A DNA stretch of 64,000 bases. It comes from Ornithodoros turicata. Taxonomy: Eukaryota > Arthropoda > Arachnida > Ixodida > Argasidae. This document shows, one piece after another, positions 1 through 11,958 of this stretch (positions are counted from its first letter, which is position 1; each line of letters starts with the position of its first letter). Both the position numbers and the translations under genes were made by a program. Below the pieces are notes generated by a model. That model did not search any database, was not told the DNA's origin, and was given only the letters and a program-made list of their open reading frames with translations. The stretch spans positions 98,239,962 through 98,303,961 of the forward strand of contig NC_088202.1 in the NCBI RefSeq assembly GCF_037126465.1. The letters run 5' to 3'.

Positions 1-942
1 ACCCATGGCTTCACTCAAGGACGTTGCCGATAGACGTAGCGGCACGCGGTAGTAGTGTCGCGTCGTTGTCGTCCATAAGCCGCCACATCACAACCACCTC
101 TGACGCGGAGCGATGTTTCCTGTTGAGATCAGCGTCGATACCATGAAGAGGAGAATGAGGACTACACTTGGATGAGACACAGCTGGACACAAAGCTCGTA
201 GTTGTGACAATGGTTACAGCAGCAACGGGATGCCGTGGGCATGTGCACTGTGAGCCTGCGAGTTCCAGTGAAAAGCTGAAGCGGCGTCGGATCCAGGGCG
301 AGAGATCGATAGTATCGAAACGGTACGTGAGGGGCGATCACTAAGAGTTTTCTTCAGGGAGGTGCCGGGGAGGGCCATCGTGAAGCAAGTAGAAGTCGGG
401 AATGGACCACACTGTGGTATCCCTGGGAGTCCCCGGTGGAAAGCGGTCCTGGTGCCCCTTGTCCGCAGTGAGTGGTTGGCTACTGTTTGCCGAAGATGAA
501 GACCAATGGGGAAGGCCTGCGGGAAAGATAGCGTGGGATGGATTTCTGGACCGCAGGCATTGGAGACGAGTGTCGTGTGGTGCGCCGCAGCGGCGTATCG
601 CGACCGGTACTTGAGCGTGTGGCTCGGAAACATTCCGCTGTGGGTACTCGAGGAGGAATAGTGAGGAGAATGGAGGAGGAGGATGGGTGCCCGTTCCAAA
701 GCCTGAAGCGGCGTGACGGCGTGATGGCGAGCATGGCGTGCTGCGAATGGTGCAAGGCTGGTGGGGCGCCGTAAAATGCCAAGTCATTGAGTGTGAAGCG
801 TCACTGCATGGCGAGTCCTCGGAGGAACGAGGCACCATACCTCATGTAACGGCTTTCCGAGTGGTCGTTAGGTGGTCTCCAGTCGATCTAAAATTTGGGA
901 TGGTGAACGGCCGAATTGCCTACTGGACTCAGGTGTTCCTTC
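1..942 (-). mobile_element. Diverged remnant of a short LTR element (same family as the one at 10.1-11.3 kb)
   Basis: Bases near 62-88 resemble the LTR end at 10253-10281. The following stretch around 100-120 (GACGCGGAGCG) matches the start of the internal region at 10296 onward. Bases near 889-915 (AAATTTGGGATGGT) match the internal end at 11049 onward. The copy is therefore collinear with the 10.1-kb element but strongly diverged, and it is cut by the window edge on the left and by a CACTC element at 947 on the right. The overlapping open frames on both strands here have no recognisable domain, so I treat them as chance. Confidence 0.55.
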
Positions 943-946
943 TCTA

Positions 947-1765
947 CACTCTCAGAAACGAAACGGATAAATTTATGCTTACGTCCAATCTTACCCTTAC
1001 TAAGCGTAAAGTTCGACAAAATCGCAGACGCCCTATCCATCAAGCTCTGTTTTACTCCTAGTACCCGTAAACGCGCTCGCTGTAAGCGTAAAGGGCGGAG
1101 TTTTATGCGTAAATGGGACGGAGGACATGGTTTACTCTTATATCCTGACGCATACGATTTCGTCTTGACGGATAAACTGAGGCTCTGCGTTGGAGTATTA
1201 GCTCTTTACGCCTATATTGACGCTTATTGTTTTTCAATTGTTATACGGGCCCTGCCTTGTGAGAACACGTGCATGGTTCTGTGTGCAAAGCGTCTTTTCT
1301 TTCGCTTCGTTAACGGTCACTCTGGCTTTTGGCGTCTCACGGTCTCACATCATGCAAATGTAAGTTGTCAAGTTGCAAATGTCTAGCAAATTTAAGTTGT
1401 CACATTTTGCGCTGGGTGTCTGTAGTTTTTTTAATTTCATATTTCATTTGTGTCAAACTTATCACAGGAAGAGATGGCATCGAACGAGATAACGTCGCAC
1501 GATATGTGGCCAAGACACGCGGACGACGCTGCTTGAACAGTTGTGATTCCCTAAGCTTTCTCCGCGCTACTAATTCGTATGCGTACGCCCATTGTCCACC
1601 AGGTGAGACTCTTTTTGTTCTCGTTTTTCTCGGATGTGCGTTTCTCCCCGTTGAAGCATCTGAGTTAACGATTCCTCAGTCCGTTCTTGTAATAGGAGTT
1701 CGGATGATTAGTGCTGATTACACCGCAGCATGATGTGTTGACATGAAGCAAATCGATTTTCTGAC
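947..1765 (+). mobile_element. CACTC (EnSpm/CACTA-like) element, left-end fragment
   Basis: The stretch starts TA-CACTCTCAGAAACGAAAC and is collinear with the first ~830 bp of the full element at 11962-15553, including the exon-like stretch near 1470-1600 (ACGGCATCGAACGAGA in the other copy) and the shared TGCGTACGCCCATTG. It carries the same subterminal iterons (TTACGC, GCGTAA, GACGCATA). Similarity fades near 1740-1765 and no right end is seen. It is therefore a truncated or 3'-decayed copy, inserted into the LTR-element remnant. Confidence 0.65.
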
Positions 1766-1961
1766 GGTCACGATTTTCGATAACGTGGTGCATAATAATA
1801 ATGGTAATAGCCACAACTGCTAACGAGATGCGTTACAACTTGGAAAAATGGGTCAATTTAAACTCTTCACGCATTAATAGTAGTAAAACTGAAGCAATCA
1901 TATTTCAACCAAAAACAGGAGTGTTAGTCTAAATAAAGAGATAGTATATCTTAATAGTCCT

Positions 1962-2101
1962 AAAAAATGGCTAGGAAGCAAGCGAGCTGGTGAAGATGAT
2001 GCGTAATGTAAAAACCCCGAGACTATAGGGAACACGAAGGGAGACTTCGTGTTGTGTCTGTTCCTTCGTGTTCCCTAGTCTCGGGGTTTTTCAATTATGC
2101 A
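1962..2101 (+). mobile_element. Small hairpin element with 11-bp target duplication
   Basis: A leader (GCAAGCGAGCTGGTG near 1977-1991) is followed by a near-perfect inverted repeat, arms 2010-2039 and 2063-2091 (AAAAACCCCGAGACTA and its reverse). The 140-bp unit is flanked by the exact direct repeat TTAATAGTCCT at 1951-1961 and 2102-2112. An 11-bp duplication suggests target-primed retrotransposition, not cut-and-paste. Confidence 0.7.
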
Positions 2102-2638
2102 TTAATAGTCCTGTTGATATTGTAAAATGCATCAAATGTTTGAGTGTCATCGTTAACGAACAGTTGCTATGGGATGAACACTTGAATACGTTCGTTACTA
2201 GATGGGCAGGTTGATACATGATCTTTCGATGCATCCAAAACAGGAACGAGGACAAACACGAGAGACAGGCTACGTTCACATTGAGTACGTTGAGAATAAA
2301 CTGTGTAAAATATTAGGCATGACCGCTAGGCATAGACACATGTTTCCTTTTCGAATTAAGCTACTACTATACCGTTCACCGTTCATCTCTCATCTAAACT
2401 CTTGCCGTTTAGTCTGGGGTACGACAACTAAGAATAGTCATGATGAACGTTTGCGAGCAAAATGAACGATGTTACGAGTAGGAATATATGGGATGCGCGG
2501 TGTCTAATTTACGCATTTTCGGTAGATATCCCTCACAAAAAGCCTATTGGGGGCGTTGCCCCAATTCACAATACGACGTACTTGCTATGCGAAGAAAGGG
2601 CATTTCGAGACGAACACAATGATGTACGAAAGGAAAGT

Positions 2639-2795
2639 TAGGTAGCAAGCGAGCTGGTGGTGACGATCCATGACTTGAAAACCCGAGACGAGGTAGGGAC
2701 AATAACAGACAAACACAAACACGGTCTCAAATTCAGCTGAGTTTGAGACCGTCTTTGTGTTTGTCTGTAGAGTTCTGTCTGTTTGTCTGTGAGAT
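2639..2795 (+). mobile_element. Second hairpin element with the same leader
   Basis: The leader TAGGTAGCAAGCGAGCTGGT at 2639-2658 closely matches the one at 1971-1990. An AAAACCCGAGAC block follows, then an inverted repeat whose arms are about 2707-2738 (CAGACAAACACAAACACGGT) and 2740-2768, around AGCT. I could not find a clean target duplication, so the right limit is approximate. Confidence 0.55.
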
Positions 2796-2940
2796 CATGT
2801 GTTCGCTCCCGTCTGAGAACGGCAGCAATTAGGAGCAAATAAACACCCCTCATAGGGCCTTGTGCCGAAGACTTCCAACGCAGGAGACCATCCTCATTGG
2901 TCGAAATTTCCGTCGTGTAAGTTGCGAAACCCCATCCACG

Positions 2941-2970
2941 GGTGGTGGTGGTGGTGGTGGTGATGGTGAA
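2941..2970 (+). repeat. (GGT)n microsatellite
   Basis: About eight GGT/GGT-like units run in tandem (GGTGGTGGTGGTGGTGGTGG). Confidence 0.9.
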
Positions 2971-5770
2971 GGGGCTCGCTGTTGTCGGCCCTGGGGAATG
3001 TGCGTCCTGGGCCAACTTCCAAGGGAACTGTGCCCATCTACTAGGTATTTTTACACCCTTCACAAGACATATGCAAAAAATTATTAAAATGATGAATGTG
3101 AGACTCGCACTATTTTCGTGGGTGAGTATGCGTAGTAGTATTATTTCTAACGTTCAGTTGAGATCTTTGTTGTGGTGCGCTATCTCTATTCTATACATCT
3201 GTTCTACTTTGATTTTCCTTTTTCGCGAGTGCTAACCAGACTTCCTTTTTCGAAATGATGGAACTCTTGGGAGGTTACGGCTTTGTAGTAGTCGGCACTG
3301 TTGTATTTGTATCGCACACCAATCTCAACATACTACGTCATGCGGAAGGCGGGAGTTGTCACCTTCGTAGCACCAATAGGGCTTTTACTTTCGCTTTTCA
3401 TGTGAACGAACAACTTCGCTTCACGATGAAATATACCTTTACTGAATTGGTACATTATTATTGTCATAATCATTATACTTTATTTTCATTTCGAATGAAT
3501 TGGAGAGACTCAAACAAAAAAGTGAAGGCGCCTTCACTTGACAACGCACGAGCCCCTAATTCTACATCTAAAATGAGTTCTTATAAGAAATTGACAACAA
3601 TTTGATTTCCTCTTCGTATCGCCTACCTCTTGTTCGCGGTTCAGGACACTGTCAGGAATAGCGCTGACGCAGTCACAAACCGACCAAGAAATGCCACGAC
3701 GGTAACATCCCCGTGTGTACGCGGCCAGCAGAGCCAGTATAGTCCCTCATACATACACCTACTCACTGTGTATTATATTCCAGACGGGTGTCTTCGCTTA
3801 ACCCAGACGCGACGGCAGCTCAATGCGGCGACCACAACAGGAGCCACACGCGAGGCGGTCGTGCGTTACGGGTGCACCTCGCCGTGAAATGGGGCGTTGC
3901 GACGACTGCCCTCCCCATCACGTCTTTAGATGCAGCAGCACACCGTGGCTGTCGTGTCTTCTCTTTGCACGCAAGTCGTCGCCTCGTCGTCGTCGACTGT
4001 TTCGGAAATGCCCAGCTGTCACGGCTGTCATTACTGAATATTGATCTGCCAACGATGGGACGACGATGCTTCTCCGCCGACGAGGCCAAACGGCGGGTTG
4101 CTCTTATGTGCGTCCTCTTTTCTTCTCGTTATTCCGCTCGTTCTTTTTGGGCTAACGTGAATGCCATCTTTACCACATATATTCAAACTTGCTTTCGTGG
4201 TATCAGGGCAGACTTCTAGTCGCTTTCTGCTGTATACATGTATTACGGCAAGTGATGGGGAGCATCAACGTTTTTGTATTGTTTCTTCTGTCGTTTCTCA
4301 CAGTGACCATATGCGTTCGCGGTCCAGCAGCTCATGTATAATAGGTATTGACATAAAATGTACGGGCGATGAATGAGGTAATACCTCGTGAAAATCGTAT
4401 ACAATCGTCATGGGGCATGATGGCATTGGGCGTTGGACAATCTGATAATATATATAATAAAATATATCATAATGAATACCTGGTAGGACTAACATCAGAC
4501 ATACCAGTTCCTTGCATCAGCCTATATTAGCTTTGCAAGCAACCTGTAGCGTAACCTATGTATTGGCATGTTGGTTATACTGGTAAGTTGGTAACACATG
4601 CAGGCATCATTCCAGTGCTTCTTCACACCAAGCGTAACTTCCAAGTTATCCAGATCGGAGTACTGTTTGGCACAATAAAGGACTGATATCGAATACGGTT
4701 GTACGTGGCGACCCATGATGATGATGTGGACAAAAATATGGTGCGGCAATTCATCCCTGCGACATCGCAATATTTTGTAGGCAGCATCGTCTCTATAATC
4801 ACTGCCAACGCCTCCTTCAGACACAGATGACAGATCAGATGTCTTTCAAGACTCGCCGAGGTTATCGCTGTCATGTTGCCGGCGCTACCTTATGACACAC
4901 AGCGGACAACCAGTGATTGTAAAGTTGTCACAACTGACAGTTCCCGATTTATGACCAAACCTTCCCGTACATGTATCTAAAGAAGCATTACGTCGAAAGC
5001 CTTTATAGTTCTACAGGCTGGTAAATTGTGTCATTTCGGTTTACGACTGTCGATTTTCAGAAGATATCTGCTGAAGTCAGAGAACTTGCTCTTTCCTTTT
5101 GCTGGCGAAGTCAAACGGCTGAAGCAAATAGGTTTGGGCTGATCAGAGTTAATGTATTTGTTATCAATGAGATTAGGAGCTAGCTTCCTGTTCTTATTTG
5201 CTTTTGCTTTCTTTCTTTCTTCTCTTCTGCAGTACAATAAAATGCCACTATGGACAAAAACTCGTGTATTCAGAATCTCACCAAATTTCTGCAAATCCAC
5301 ATGTTTCACACTGTATGCAGAACATGTTCAAAGAGACGAGGCCGGTCCGAGGCACACTTCGGCCTGGGACAGAATGACCGTGTTGCCCCTCCCGTCCCCC
5401 CCCCCCCTGGAAAAAAAAGGAAGGGCACGGCACGGTCTAAAAGTTGCACAAGACAGCCAGAAAAAAAAGCGTGGTATTTACGTATGTAACCATCATCATT
5501 ACCTGCGTAGATATGAGAGGTACTTTATACTGCCGCAGGAATGTTCTGCGTTTCAAAGCTCTACAATGTGTGTGCAATATTGCGTTCCTTCATTATTCAC
5601 AGGGCAGCAGCGTGCGCTTACACCATACATTATATTAAAAAAAGGAGGGAAAGGTTAGCCACCGCTACCGCGGCTTGCTATTCCCAGGATAGAAAGGAAA
5701 AAGAAAATAGAAAGACAAACAAAAAGAAAAAGAAATAAACCAACTAAGAGGAAAACAAACAAATAAAAAA
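2971..5770. other. No gene recognised
   Basis: Apart from the palindrome at 3520 and purine-rich runs at 5390-5475 and 5640-5770, I see no conserved domain, TIR pair or LTR pair. The open frames here are short, overlap on both strands and look like chance. A hidden non-coding or diverged repeat cannot be excluded. Confidence 0.5.
3520..3539. repeat. Perfect 20-bp palindrome
   Basis: AAGTGAAGGC is followed immediately by GCCTTCACTT, a perfect inverted repeat with no loop. It lies in otherwise unannotated sequence. Confidence 0.8.
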
Positions 5771-5774
5771 GGAA

Positions 5775-6478
5775 AACAAACACGAAGGTGGCCACAGTTC
5801 ACCAAGAAGGCCACAGATCCGAAGAAACTGAAGAAGTGCCTTTGTCACCTGACTATATTGTGTGTATATTGTGTTCCGCAGAAGCAGCACTCTCGTATCG
5901 GAAACCGACCAGTATTGTTCTGCTGAGAGGAGACCGCCGTTCAATTCTCCGGCGCCAACGGACACCCCTGGCTTCCCGCCAATGGACAACCGACATTCTT
6001 CCACCCTCTATGTTGAGCAGAGTTGATCCAACGCTCGCCTTCCGCATTCCACGAAACACCTCTCGTCAAGATCCTGCATTAATCCACCGAATGCGCCTCG
6101 ATGTGGCCTTTACAGCTCAGTGGTGTTACCGCTTGAGACAAGTTGACTCTCCCACCTGCTGCCACTGTGGTGTTCTTGAGGATCTGGAGCATATTCTTCT
6201 TCATTGCTCCCACTACCAACCTTCCCAAACCACACTCTCCGAGTCTCTTCGTCAGCTGGACTCTCGCCCCTTCTCCCTATCGAAATTGCTTGGTCCCTGG
6301 CCTAATCCAGCCCAGCGACGTTCTGCGCTCAAAGCTCTTCTGACATTTCTGGACACCATCGGACTTCGATTGTTATTGTGAAGGGGCTCGTTATTTTATT
6401 CCCCACATTCCCACCAGCAACGGGGGAGAGTATCGCCTGTGGCGATGAACCTCCCCACTCTCCAAAGTCGAAATAATG
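5775..6478 (+). pseudogene. R1-type LINE, C-terminal fragment with 3' UTR
   Basis: An open frame ending at 6381 encodes the last ~190 residues of an R1/I-type ORF2. The zinc-knuckle-like segment (CCHCGVLEDLEHILLHC, C-x2-C-x8-H-x4-C) is near residues 127-146. The end LLGPWPNPAQRRSALKALL is typical of these LINEs and is matched by the decayed pieces at 29.8-30.1 kb and at 47.7/57.6 kb. Reverse transcriptase and RNase H are absent, so the copy is 5'-truncated, as LINE copies usually are. The 3' UTR ends at the GTTGTTGTTGTTATTG microsatellite near 6475-6494. The ATG at 5788 is probably not a real start. Confidence 0.75.
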
Positions 6479-6487
6479 TTGTTGTTG

Positions 6488-7470
6488 TTATTGTGTGGGG
6501 CCTAGCGGTGTAGCTAGGGATAAGTCCGAAATCTCCAGGCGACCGACCGGCTCGGCGGCGATGCGCGACCGTAGGAGAAGACGATGTTGGCGGTAACGGG
6601 TGCAGTGGAGCAGCAAGTGCGGGATGTCTCCTTCAACATGACAGGTGAGGCAGTTGGGTGACGAAAGGTGGCTCATCTTAAAGAGGAGCAGTGGAGTCCG
6701 CGCCACATTCAGTCGAAGCCTGTGAAGCAAGGACTCTTCCTCCCTGGGGTAGCGGCCTACCAGTGTGTGGGTCATCGTAGGGTCAATAGAGCGCAGAAAA
6801 GGGTTCGTCCTGGCAGCGTCTTGAAAAAAGGCCTGAGAGGTATTTCTGCAGTATCGGTGAATGGCTAGCCTGCAGGCAGACGGGGTAAGCAGGACAGAAG
6901 TGACAGACCCAGCTGCACGAGCACACCTGGCCGCAGAATCGGCGAGGGCAATCCCCGAGATACCAACGTGGCCCGGAATCCACTGGAACCACACACTGTG
7001 ACCTAGAGACGACAGTGTGGTGTGCAGGTAAAGGATCTCCGTGTAGATGTCTCTCATAACATTGGGCGAATACGACGCCGGGGCCTCCAAGGCTGACTTA
7101 CTATCCGAAAGAATAGTCCACGCTCTTGGTGTTGACGATGAGATGTACCGCAGAGCAGATAATATAGCGAAGGCTTCTGCTTCGGTTGATGAAAGCGCGG
7201 GCAGCAGCTTAAAACCACACTCGTATTCCTCCTCAGGAATGTAAAATGCAGATGATGATCCATCGGATGCCACCGAGCCGTGAGTGTAAATCTCCATTCG
7301 ATTTGAGTGAAGGAAGTGGAGATGTTGCAGCGTTAGTTCGCATGCCACAACAGCTGGGACATGGCTCTTTTTCGGAAGACCAGGAGCGGATGTGTGCACG
7401 GGGGGCAAACTTAAGGTCCACAGCGGCTCCGTATAGGAGACCAAGTTATGCGATGGTGGGATTTGTTAGA
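6488..7470 (-). pseudogene. R1/I-type LINE: RNase H domain and C-terminal zinc knuckle
   Basis: The minus-strand frame 7444-6488 (318 aa) begins inside ORF2. Residues ~52-175 are an RNase H domain: IYTHGS (normally YTDGS), SSTEAEAFAILSAL, ILSDSKSAL and WIPGHVGISG...LADSAA. The first catalytic Asp is replaced by His, so the copy is probably dead. A zinc-knuckle-like motif (CLTCHVEGDIPHLLLHC) lies near residues 270-287. The reverse transcriptase is missing. The 3' end meets the 3' end of the plus-strand LINE at 5775-6478, tail to tail across a (GTT)n tract. Confidence 0.8.
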
Positions 7471-10117
7471 CTAAGGGTCCTAGCACAATGTTTATGCAAA
7501 CGTGCCCTGTTCTGGGGTAACGCAAATACAGCCTCAGACAGCACTGTCGTCTGCATCTGTAGTGCTGGGGTCCTGTGAGCAGTTTCTCAGATTATTTGCG
7601 GGTCACCCCGTGACCTTTGTCATTATCGCAGGAATATGATGAGGTGACTCCGGGGACCTTAGGGGCAAGACCCCAAGAGTCCCCAGGTAAACCCAGGTTT
7701 CCGGGTAACCCCAGAAAGTCCTGGTAAACCACATGGTTTCTTCCCCGGGACAGACAGAAGACCCGTATTTCTTCCACATTCGCTGATCCAGGGAAGGTTC
7801 CAGGAATGTCTCTCAGGGATATTTGGACATATAGAGGACATATACAGGACGTATTATTATTGTATTTTGTAGCTTTTTTTGCAATTTTTACTTATTCTAC
7901 GGAAAATACTACTCTGCAACAGAGAACATCGTGTCAACGAACTCTTGTTTATTGAACACAAACCAAGTACAGTGATGTTACATGTACTGTAAGAAACGCT
8001 CTTTCTAATAGTACAAAATATGATATTACATCATAAATAGGCTAATTATTAACAATATAGGGTGACACGGATAAGACGCATAATAAGACAATAATGGTCA
8101 TAATAATAATAATCACGTGATTCATACGCCACTTCGCAACCGTCATCCCTGAAATATAACCAATAACATAGTTAATTCCATCTATTGGGATAGCAGCTCA
8201 AACACTGCCATAAATAGGCGTAAAGAACACACTCTGCAAAAAGTGGGAACAAATGCAAGACAGTGACTTACCGCAGTTTCTCTTGCAGTATAGATGGTTA
8301 CATGCGGAAGCAGCCTAATCACTGCCAGACCCAAGCGACGTCTTCCGGTTTATGCCTGGCTCTTCAGTGTTGTAGAGACACCAGTAACTTTACACATGTG
8401 TGAGGCTATCCATGGTTGTGTGTGGATACTGTAAAACAGTCATGTTTTATTAATCTAGAGTCATATCGCGTCCATGTGACATTTAAGAAAGATAAGCGGC
8501 CATGCAAAAAACAAGGAACTTTGAAAAACAGTGCAGTCAAACGTGAAGACATCACTGCTATCCTCTATATGAAAGACAACTGTAGCTGAGCCAAGCTTAT
8601 CTACTAGCAGGCTGCGCATAGTTAATAGAATTTGCTTCACCATTGCTTTCATCATCCCCAATCAAATCCTGAATCAAAGAGATGTGAAGAATTGGACTTG
8701 CACTTTGTACCTGTACACACACAATCTCACACAGTTTTGCCGTTCGCATGAGTTCGTCAGTGATACGCACCAGACTCCGCAGGTAAAGCAAACTATAGCT
8801 GTTTACTCAGATACAAAGCTGTCATTGCTCCACACCTCTACCACATGTGATTGTTGAAAAAACAACAACGCACAAATCTTAAGTGAGGCAAAAGGAAGAA
8901 CGAACTCACCTTAACTGCAAAGCCGGAGAACAAAGGAACGCAGCTCTCGCACACCACGGCAGTCGTTGTTATGCACAACGTAGTTTTTCGACGTACTGGC
9001 CAGTACTGCCTCGATGCTCCCGAGATTGCAGTACAAAATACGCATGATGCTGAGGTTCTAAAGACCCTTTCGTGTAACATGTCATATCCTACCGAACCGC
9101 TACGACGGCGCGCCTCGCCTGTTTGAAACGGCGGAAGGAGAATGTCGATGGCGATGAGGCAGACGTCGTTACGCTTCGGCTCGCGCTTGTTGGGAACTTC
9201 ATTCTTGTTATATCCCTCAACATACGTGACCGATCATTATAATTCCCGTGGAAAAGGTAAAATATGTTTTTTTTCTCTCTCTCTCTTTTGTTTATTGACT
9301 ATGGTGCGATACGTGATGAGTCGTTAAAAATATGATTAGAAAAGGTATGGATATCAGAGTATAAAATCAATATTATTATTATTATGAGGAAAGAGTGAGA
9401 TGAGTACCACATCAAACAGGCCTTCCTCTACATGCGAACGGCACATGAACAAACTGGGTGCGCAGTATGTTGAGTAAAGACGCAACGACTTTTCCGTTCG
9501 TGATAAAAGTTGACAATATGTTGAAGGAACAATGTAGGACCCACGCAAATATTTGCTGCGTAAATAGTTGAGTGGCTCTTGGAAAATCAACGTTGTTCTT
9601 TATGTTCACAATCCACCATTGACCAGGTACAGTTGAAATAGCGTTGATTCAGCACTAACTATCTACATACAACATTGCTCAATATTAGTCAACATTAGAC
9701 AACGTGCATTATATGTTACACCAACAGTCGGTGTTGACTAGCAGCTTATTCTGTGAGAGCTTTTTTATTTGTTCTGTTGTACATGTCTGAAGTGAGAAGT
9801 GATTTATTTAAGGATAGTTTATAACCTTTTTATGCAAAAAATGAAATTGCCACGTCTGAGAATGCTGGAAATGGCTGTTATTGACACAATAAATCCTTGT
9901 AAGGTAAAGAAATGTCATTGTTGTGATATTCGTAGTATATCCACAGAATATTCACTGTGGGATATTTGTGACGTCTCATGGTGGATATACAGCGGACGTT
10001 GTGAGGATACGCGTGACATCTGTGACGTGTGAGACCAATTTGGGAGGTCTGTGGGATATTGATGGTTTGCTGGGGAGTGCAGGTATAAGCCTTCCCATAT
10101 CTGACTGCTAGAAGTTC
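7471..10117. other. No gene recognised; degenerate internal repeats
   Basis: Bases 7640-7850 contain repeated CCCAGGTAAACCC / GGGTAACCCC and GGACATATA-like words. Bases 9930-9991 hold inverted words GTATATCCAC/GTGGATATAC. No domain, TIR pair or LTR pair was recognised in the rest, which is mostly AT-rich. Open frames are short and unconvincing. Confidence 0.5.
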
Positions 10118-10121
10118 CACT

Positions 10122-11271
10122 TGTAGAGGAGGTGGTGTCCCTCTACATGAGTCCCGACCGGCGATGATGGTATGCCACGGAGAGGCGATGACGGTGGCCT
10201 GCCTCCATGGCCGCGCCGGTGGAACTGAAGCCGGTGCTCCAGGCGCGTGGCAATCTTCGTTGTTGTCCACGGCCCGCTACAGTGCTCCCCCCTCAGACGC
10301 GGAGCGGCGACAAAGTAGTACGATGACCTACGTCAACACCGGAGGAAGAGAGTAGGAGCGACCGTGGATGACGTGCACTATTCGATGTGTTCGTGGAACG
10401 GGACAACACCCGTTGGCAGAAACTGTCGATGAGCAGGGCAGATGAGCGGTGATATCCTTGGCCGTCAGAGTCGAGCGTGAGAGCCGTGGCCTGGGGTGCC
10501 GCAACCGGCACGGGAGCGAGAGCTCGTAGGGTCGATCCCAGGAATAGCGAGGCTGCGTTAGCCCCGTCGGCTGCCAAGACCAGTGGCAGAGATGCCGGCT
10601 GAAAACGTGCCGTGGCGTCGGCTGCCGCGAGTGCCGAAGCCCGCAGGCGAGCACGTTGCTCTGGTGTCGCGGCCGGCAGGGGATGAGCGTCGAGATGCAT
10701 GAAATGAAGCAGTGGGTCGTGAGTGTGCCGGAGGCCGTGGATAGCGGTCCCTGGCAGCCCTGAATCGATGGTCGGTGGACGGATGCGATGATCAGTGAGC
10801 GGTCGGGTCGTTGCGTGGTCGGTCGGGTAGGTCGGTCGGGTCGGCAGCGGATCGGAAGCGTGGACGGAAGCGTGGACCGAAGCGTGGACCGAAGCGTGGA
10901 CCGAAGCGTGGACGGAAGCGGGACGGGAGCGGTCGGCGTGTTGATCGAGGGGCGAGCAGCGATCCTGATGTCGTCGTGATGAGTCGAGTAATGGCGGGGG
11001 CTTCCAGGGAGAGCGTGCCGTGCTAGTGCTAATCGATGGTGTTGTCAGAAATTTGGGATGGTCAAGGGCCTAATTGCACCGAACGTGGTGTTCATAGTTC
11101 TGGTCACCAAATCTAGAGGAGGTGGTGTCCCTCTACATGAGTCCCGACCGGCGATGATGGTATGCCACGGAGGGGCGATGACGGTGGCCTGTCTCCATGG
11201 CCGCGCCGGTGGAACTGAAGCCGGTGCTCCAGGCGCGTGGCAGTCTTCGTTGTTGTCCACGGCCCGCTACA
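10122..11271 (-). mobile_element. Miniature LTR retrotransposon (TRIM type), complete
   Basis: Two 160-bp direct repeats at 10122-10281 and 11112-11271 differ at only a few bases and end TG...CA in the minus orientation (TGTAGCGGGCC...CTCTACA). The element is flanked by CACT at 10118-10121 and 11272-11275, an exact 4-bp target duplication. On the minus strand the 5' LTR (right copy) is followed by TTTGGTGACCAGAAC, a plausible primer-binding site, and the 3' LTR (left copy) is preceded by GAGGGGGGAGCAC, a polypurine tract. The 830-bp interior has no gag or pol, so it must have been moved by another element's proteins. It is shorter than autonomous LTR elements by several kilobases. Confidence 0.85.
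10857..10922 (+). repeat. 12-bp minisatellite inside the TRIM element
   Basis: The 12-bp unit GTGGACCGAAGC (with GTGGACGGAAGC variants) is repeated about five times. Immediately upstream (10800-10850) is a GGTCGGTCGGGT-rich stretch. It gives arginine-rich frames in all phases, so the open frames over it are artefacts. Confidence 0.85.
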
Positions 11272-11339
11272 CACTCCAATCTTCAAATCCATTGCTCGCC
11301 AATCATGCGCTGAACACGCGGCGCCTCCTAAATTTTATG

Positions 11340-11606
11340 GAAGAAAAAGAAATTCAAATTGTGAGTAGATTTACACGTAAGGTCAGTCAGCCTATTTGTG
11401 TGGCGACATGCTGCACGTGCCGCAGGGTAGGGCTGCGGATAATCTCGATCACCTGGGGTTCTTTTGACGTGCGCCGGAAATCTCCGACACACGGTGCTGG
11501 AAGCAATGTTTACCTCCCCCATATTGCTACCGTCCTCGACCGGGATCGAACCCGCGACTTTCGGCTCTGCAAGCCAACACGTTACCGACTGAGCTGCCAG
11601 GAAAAC
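11340..11606 (-). mobile_element. tRNA-derived SINE (Ruka-like)
   Basis: On the minus strand the head (11606-11535) reads like a tRNA: GGCAGCTCAGTCGGTAACGT (A-box region) and CGGGTTCGATCCCGG (B box). The body follows, containing AAAGAACCCCAGGTGATCGA, a block I associate with tick SINEs. It ends in an A-rich tail near 11340-11360. The intact pol III boxes show its origin. The long body and A tail argue against a functional tRNA gene. Confidence 0.75.
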
Positions 11607-11639
11607 TGATTTTGGCGCAAGGTATTGAAGCTATTGAAG

Positions 11640-11958
11640 GTACTGTTTATTTATTTATTTAAATACCTTCAATGCGTTAGCGTTACAGAGGGGAGTGGTG
11701 GTTGAAGTAAACGGGTTACACAAAATAGTAGAAGCTGAATACAAAGTATAACAATTATATCAGGATAACAATGTTGATTACAATGTTATATGAGTCAGTA
11801 ATGACACTTTTGAGCTGAGCGGTGGGCGAAATTGACGTCAGTGAACCAGGGAGGTGGTTCCAGTCGATGGCAGTACGGTAGAAAAAGGAGTCAGCATGAG
11901 ATTTGGTTGAACAAGATGGAATCTGTACTTTTTGACGATGGTCAGCGCGATTTGATAT
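11640..11958 (-). pseudogene. CR1/Jockey-type LINE, 3' end fragment
   Basis: The minus frame 11964-11755 encodes YISNRADHRQKVQIPSC followed by RTAIDWNHLPGSL, the usual C-terminal end of reverse transcriptases of the type seen at 15.6-17.4 kb. The 3' end lies near 11640 in TTTATTTATTTATTT (AAATAAATAAAT on the minus strand). It abuts the CACTC element at 11962, which may have been inserted into it. Confidence 0.65.

Noticed and set aside
214..838. Overlapping long open frames on both strands at the window start
   Set aside because: The stretch aligns with the non-coding interior of the TRIM element at 10.1-11.3 kb, frames overlap in several phases, and none shows a domain.
10788..11026. Arg-rich open frames (RGRKRGPKRG type)
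   Set aside because: They are the translation of a 12-bp minisatellite and of GGTCGGTCGG repeats, open in several frames by composition.
11535..11606. Possible tRNA gene on the minus strand
   Set aside because: A and B boxes are present, but a SINE body and A-rich tail follow, so it is a SINE head. The same reasoning applies to the heads near 30.4, 34.6 and 42.4 kb.
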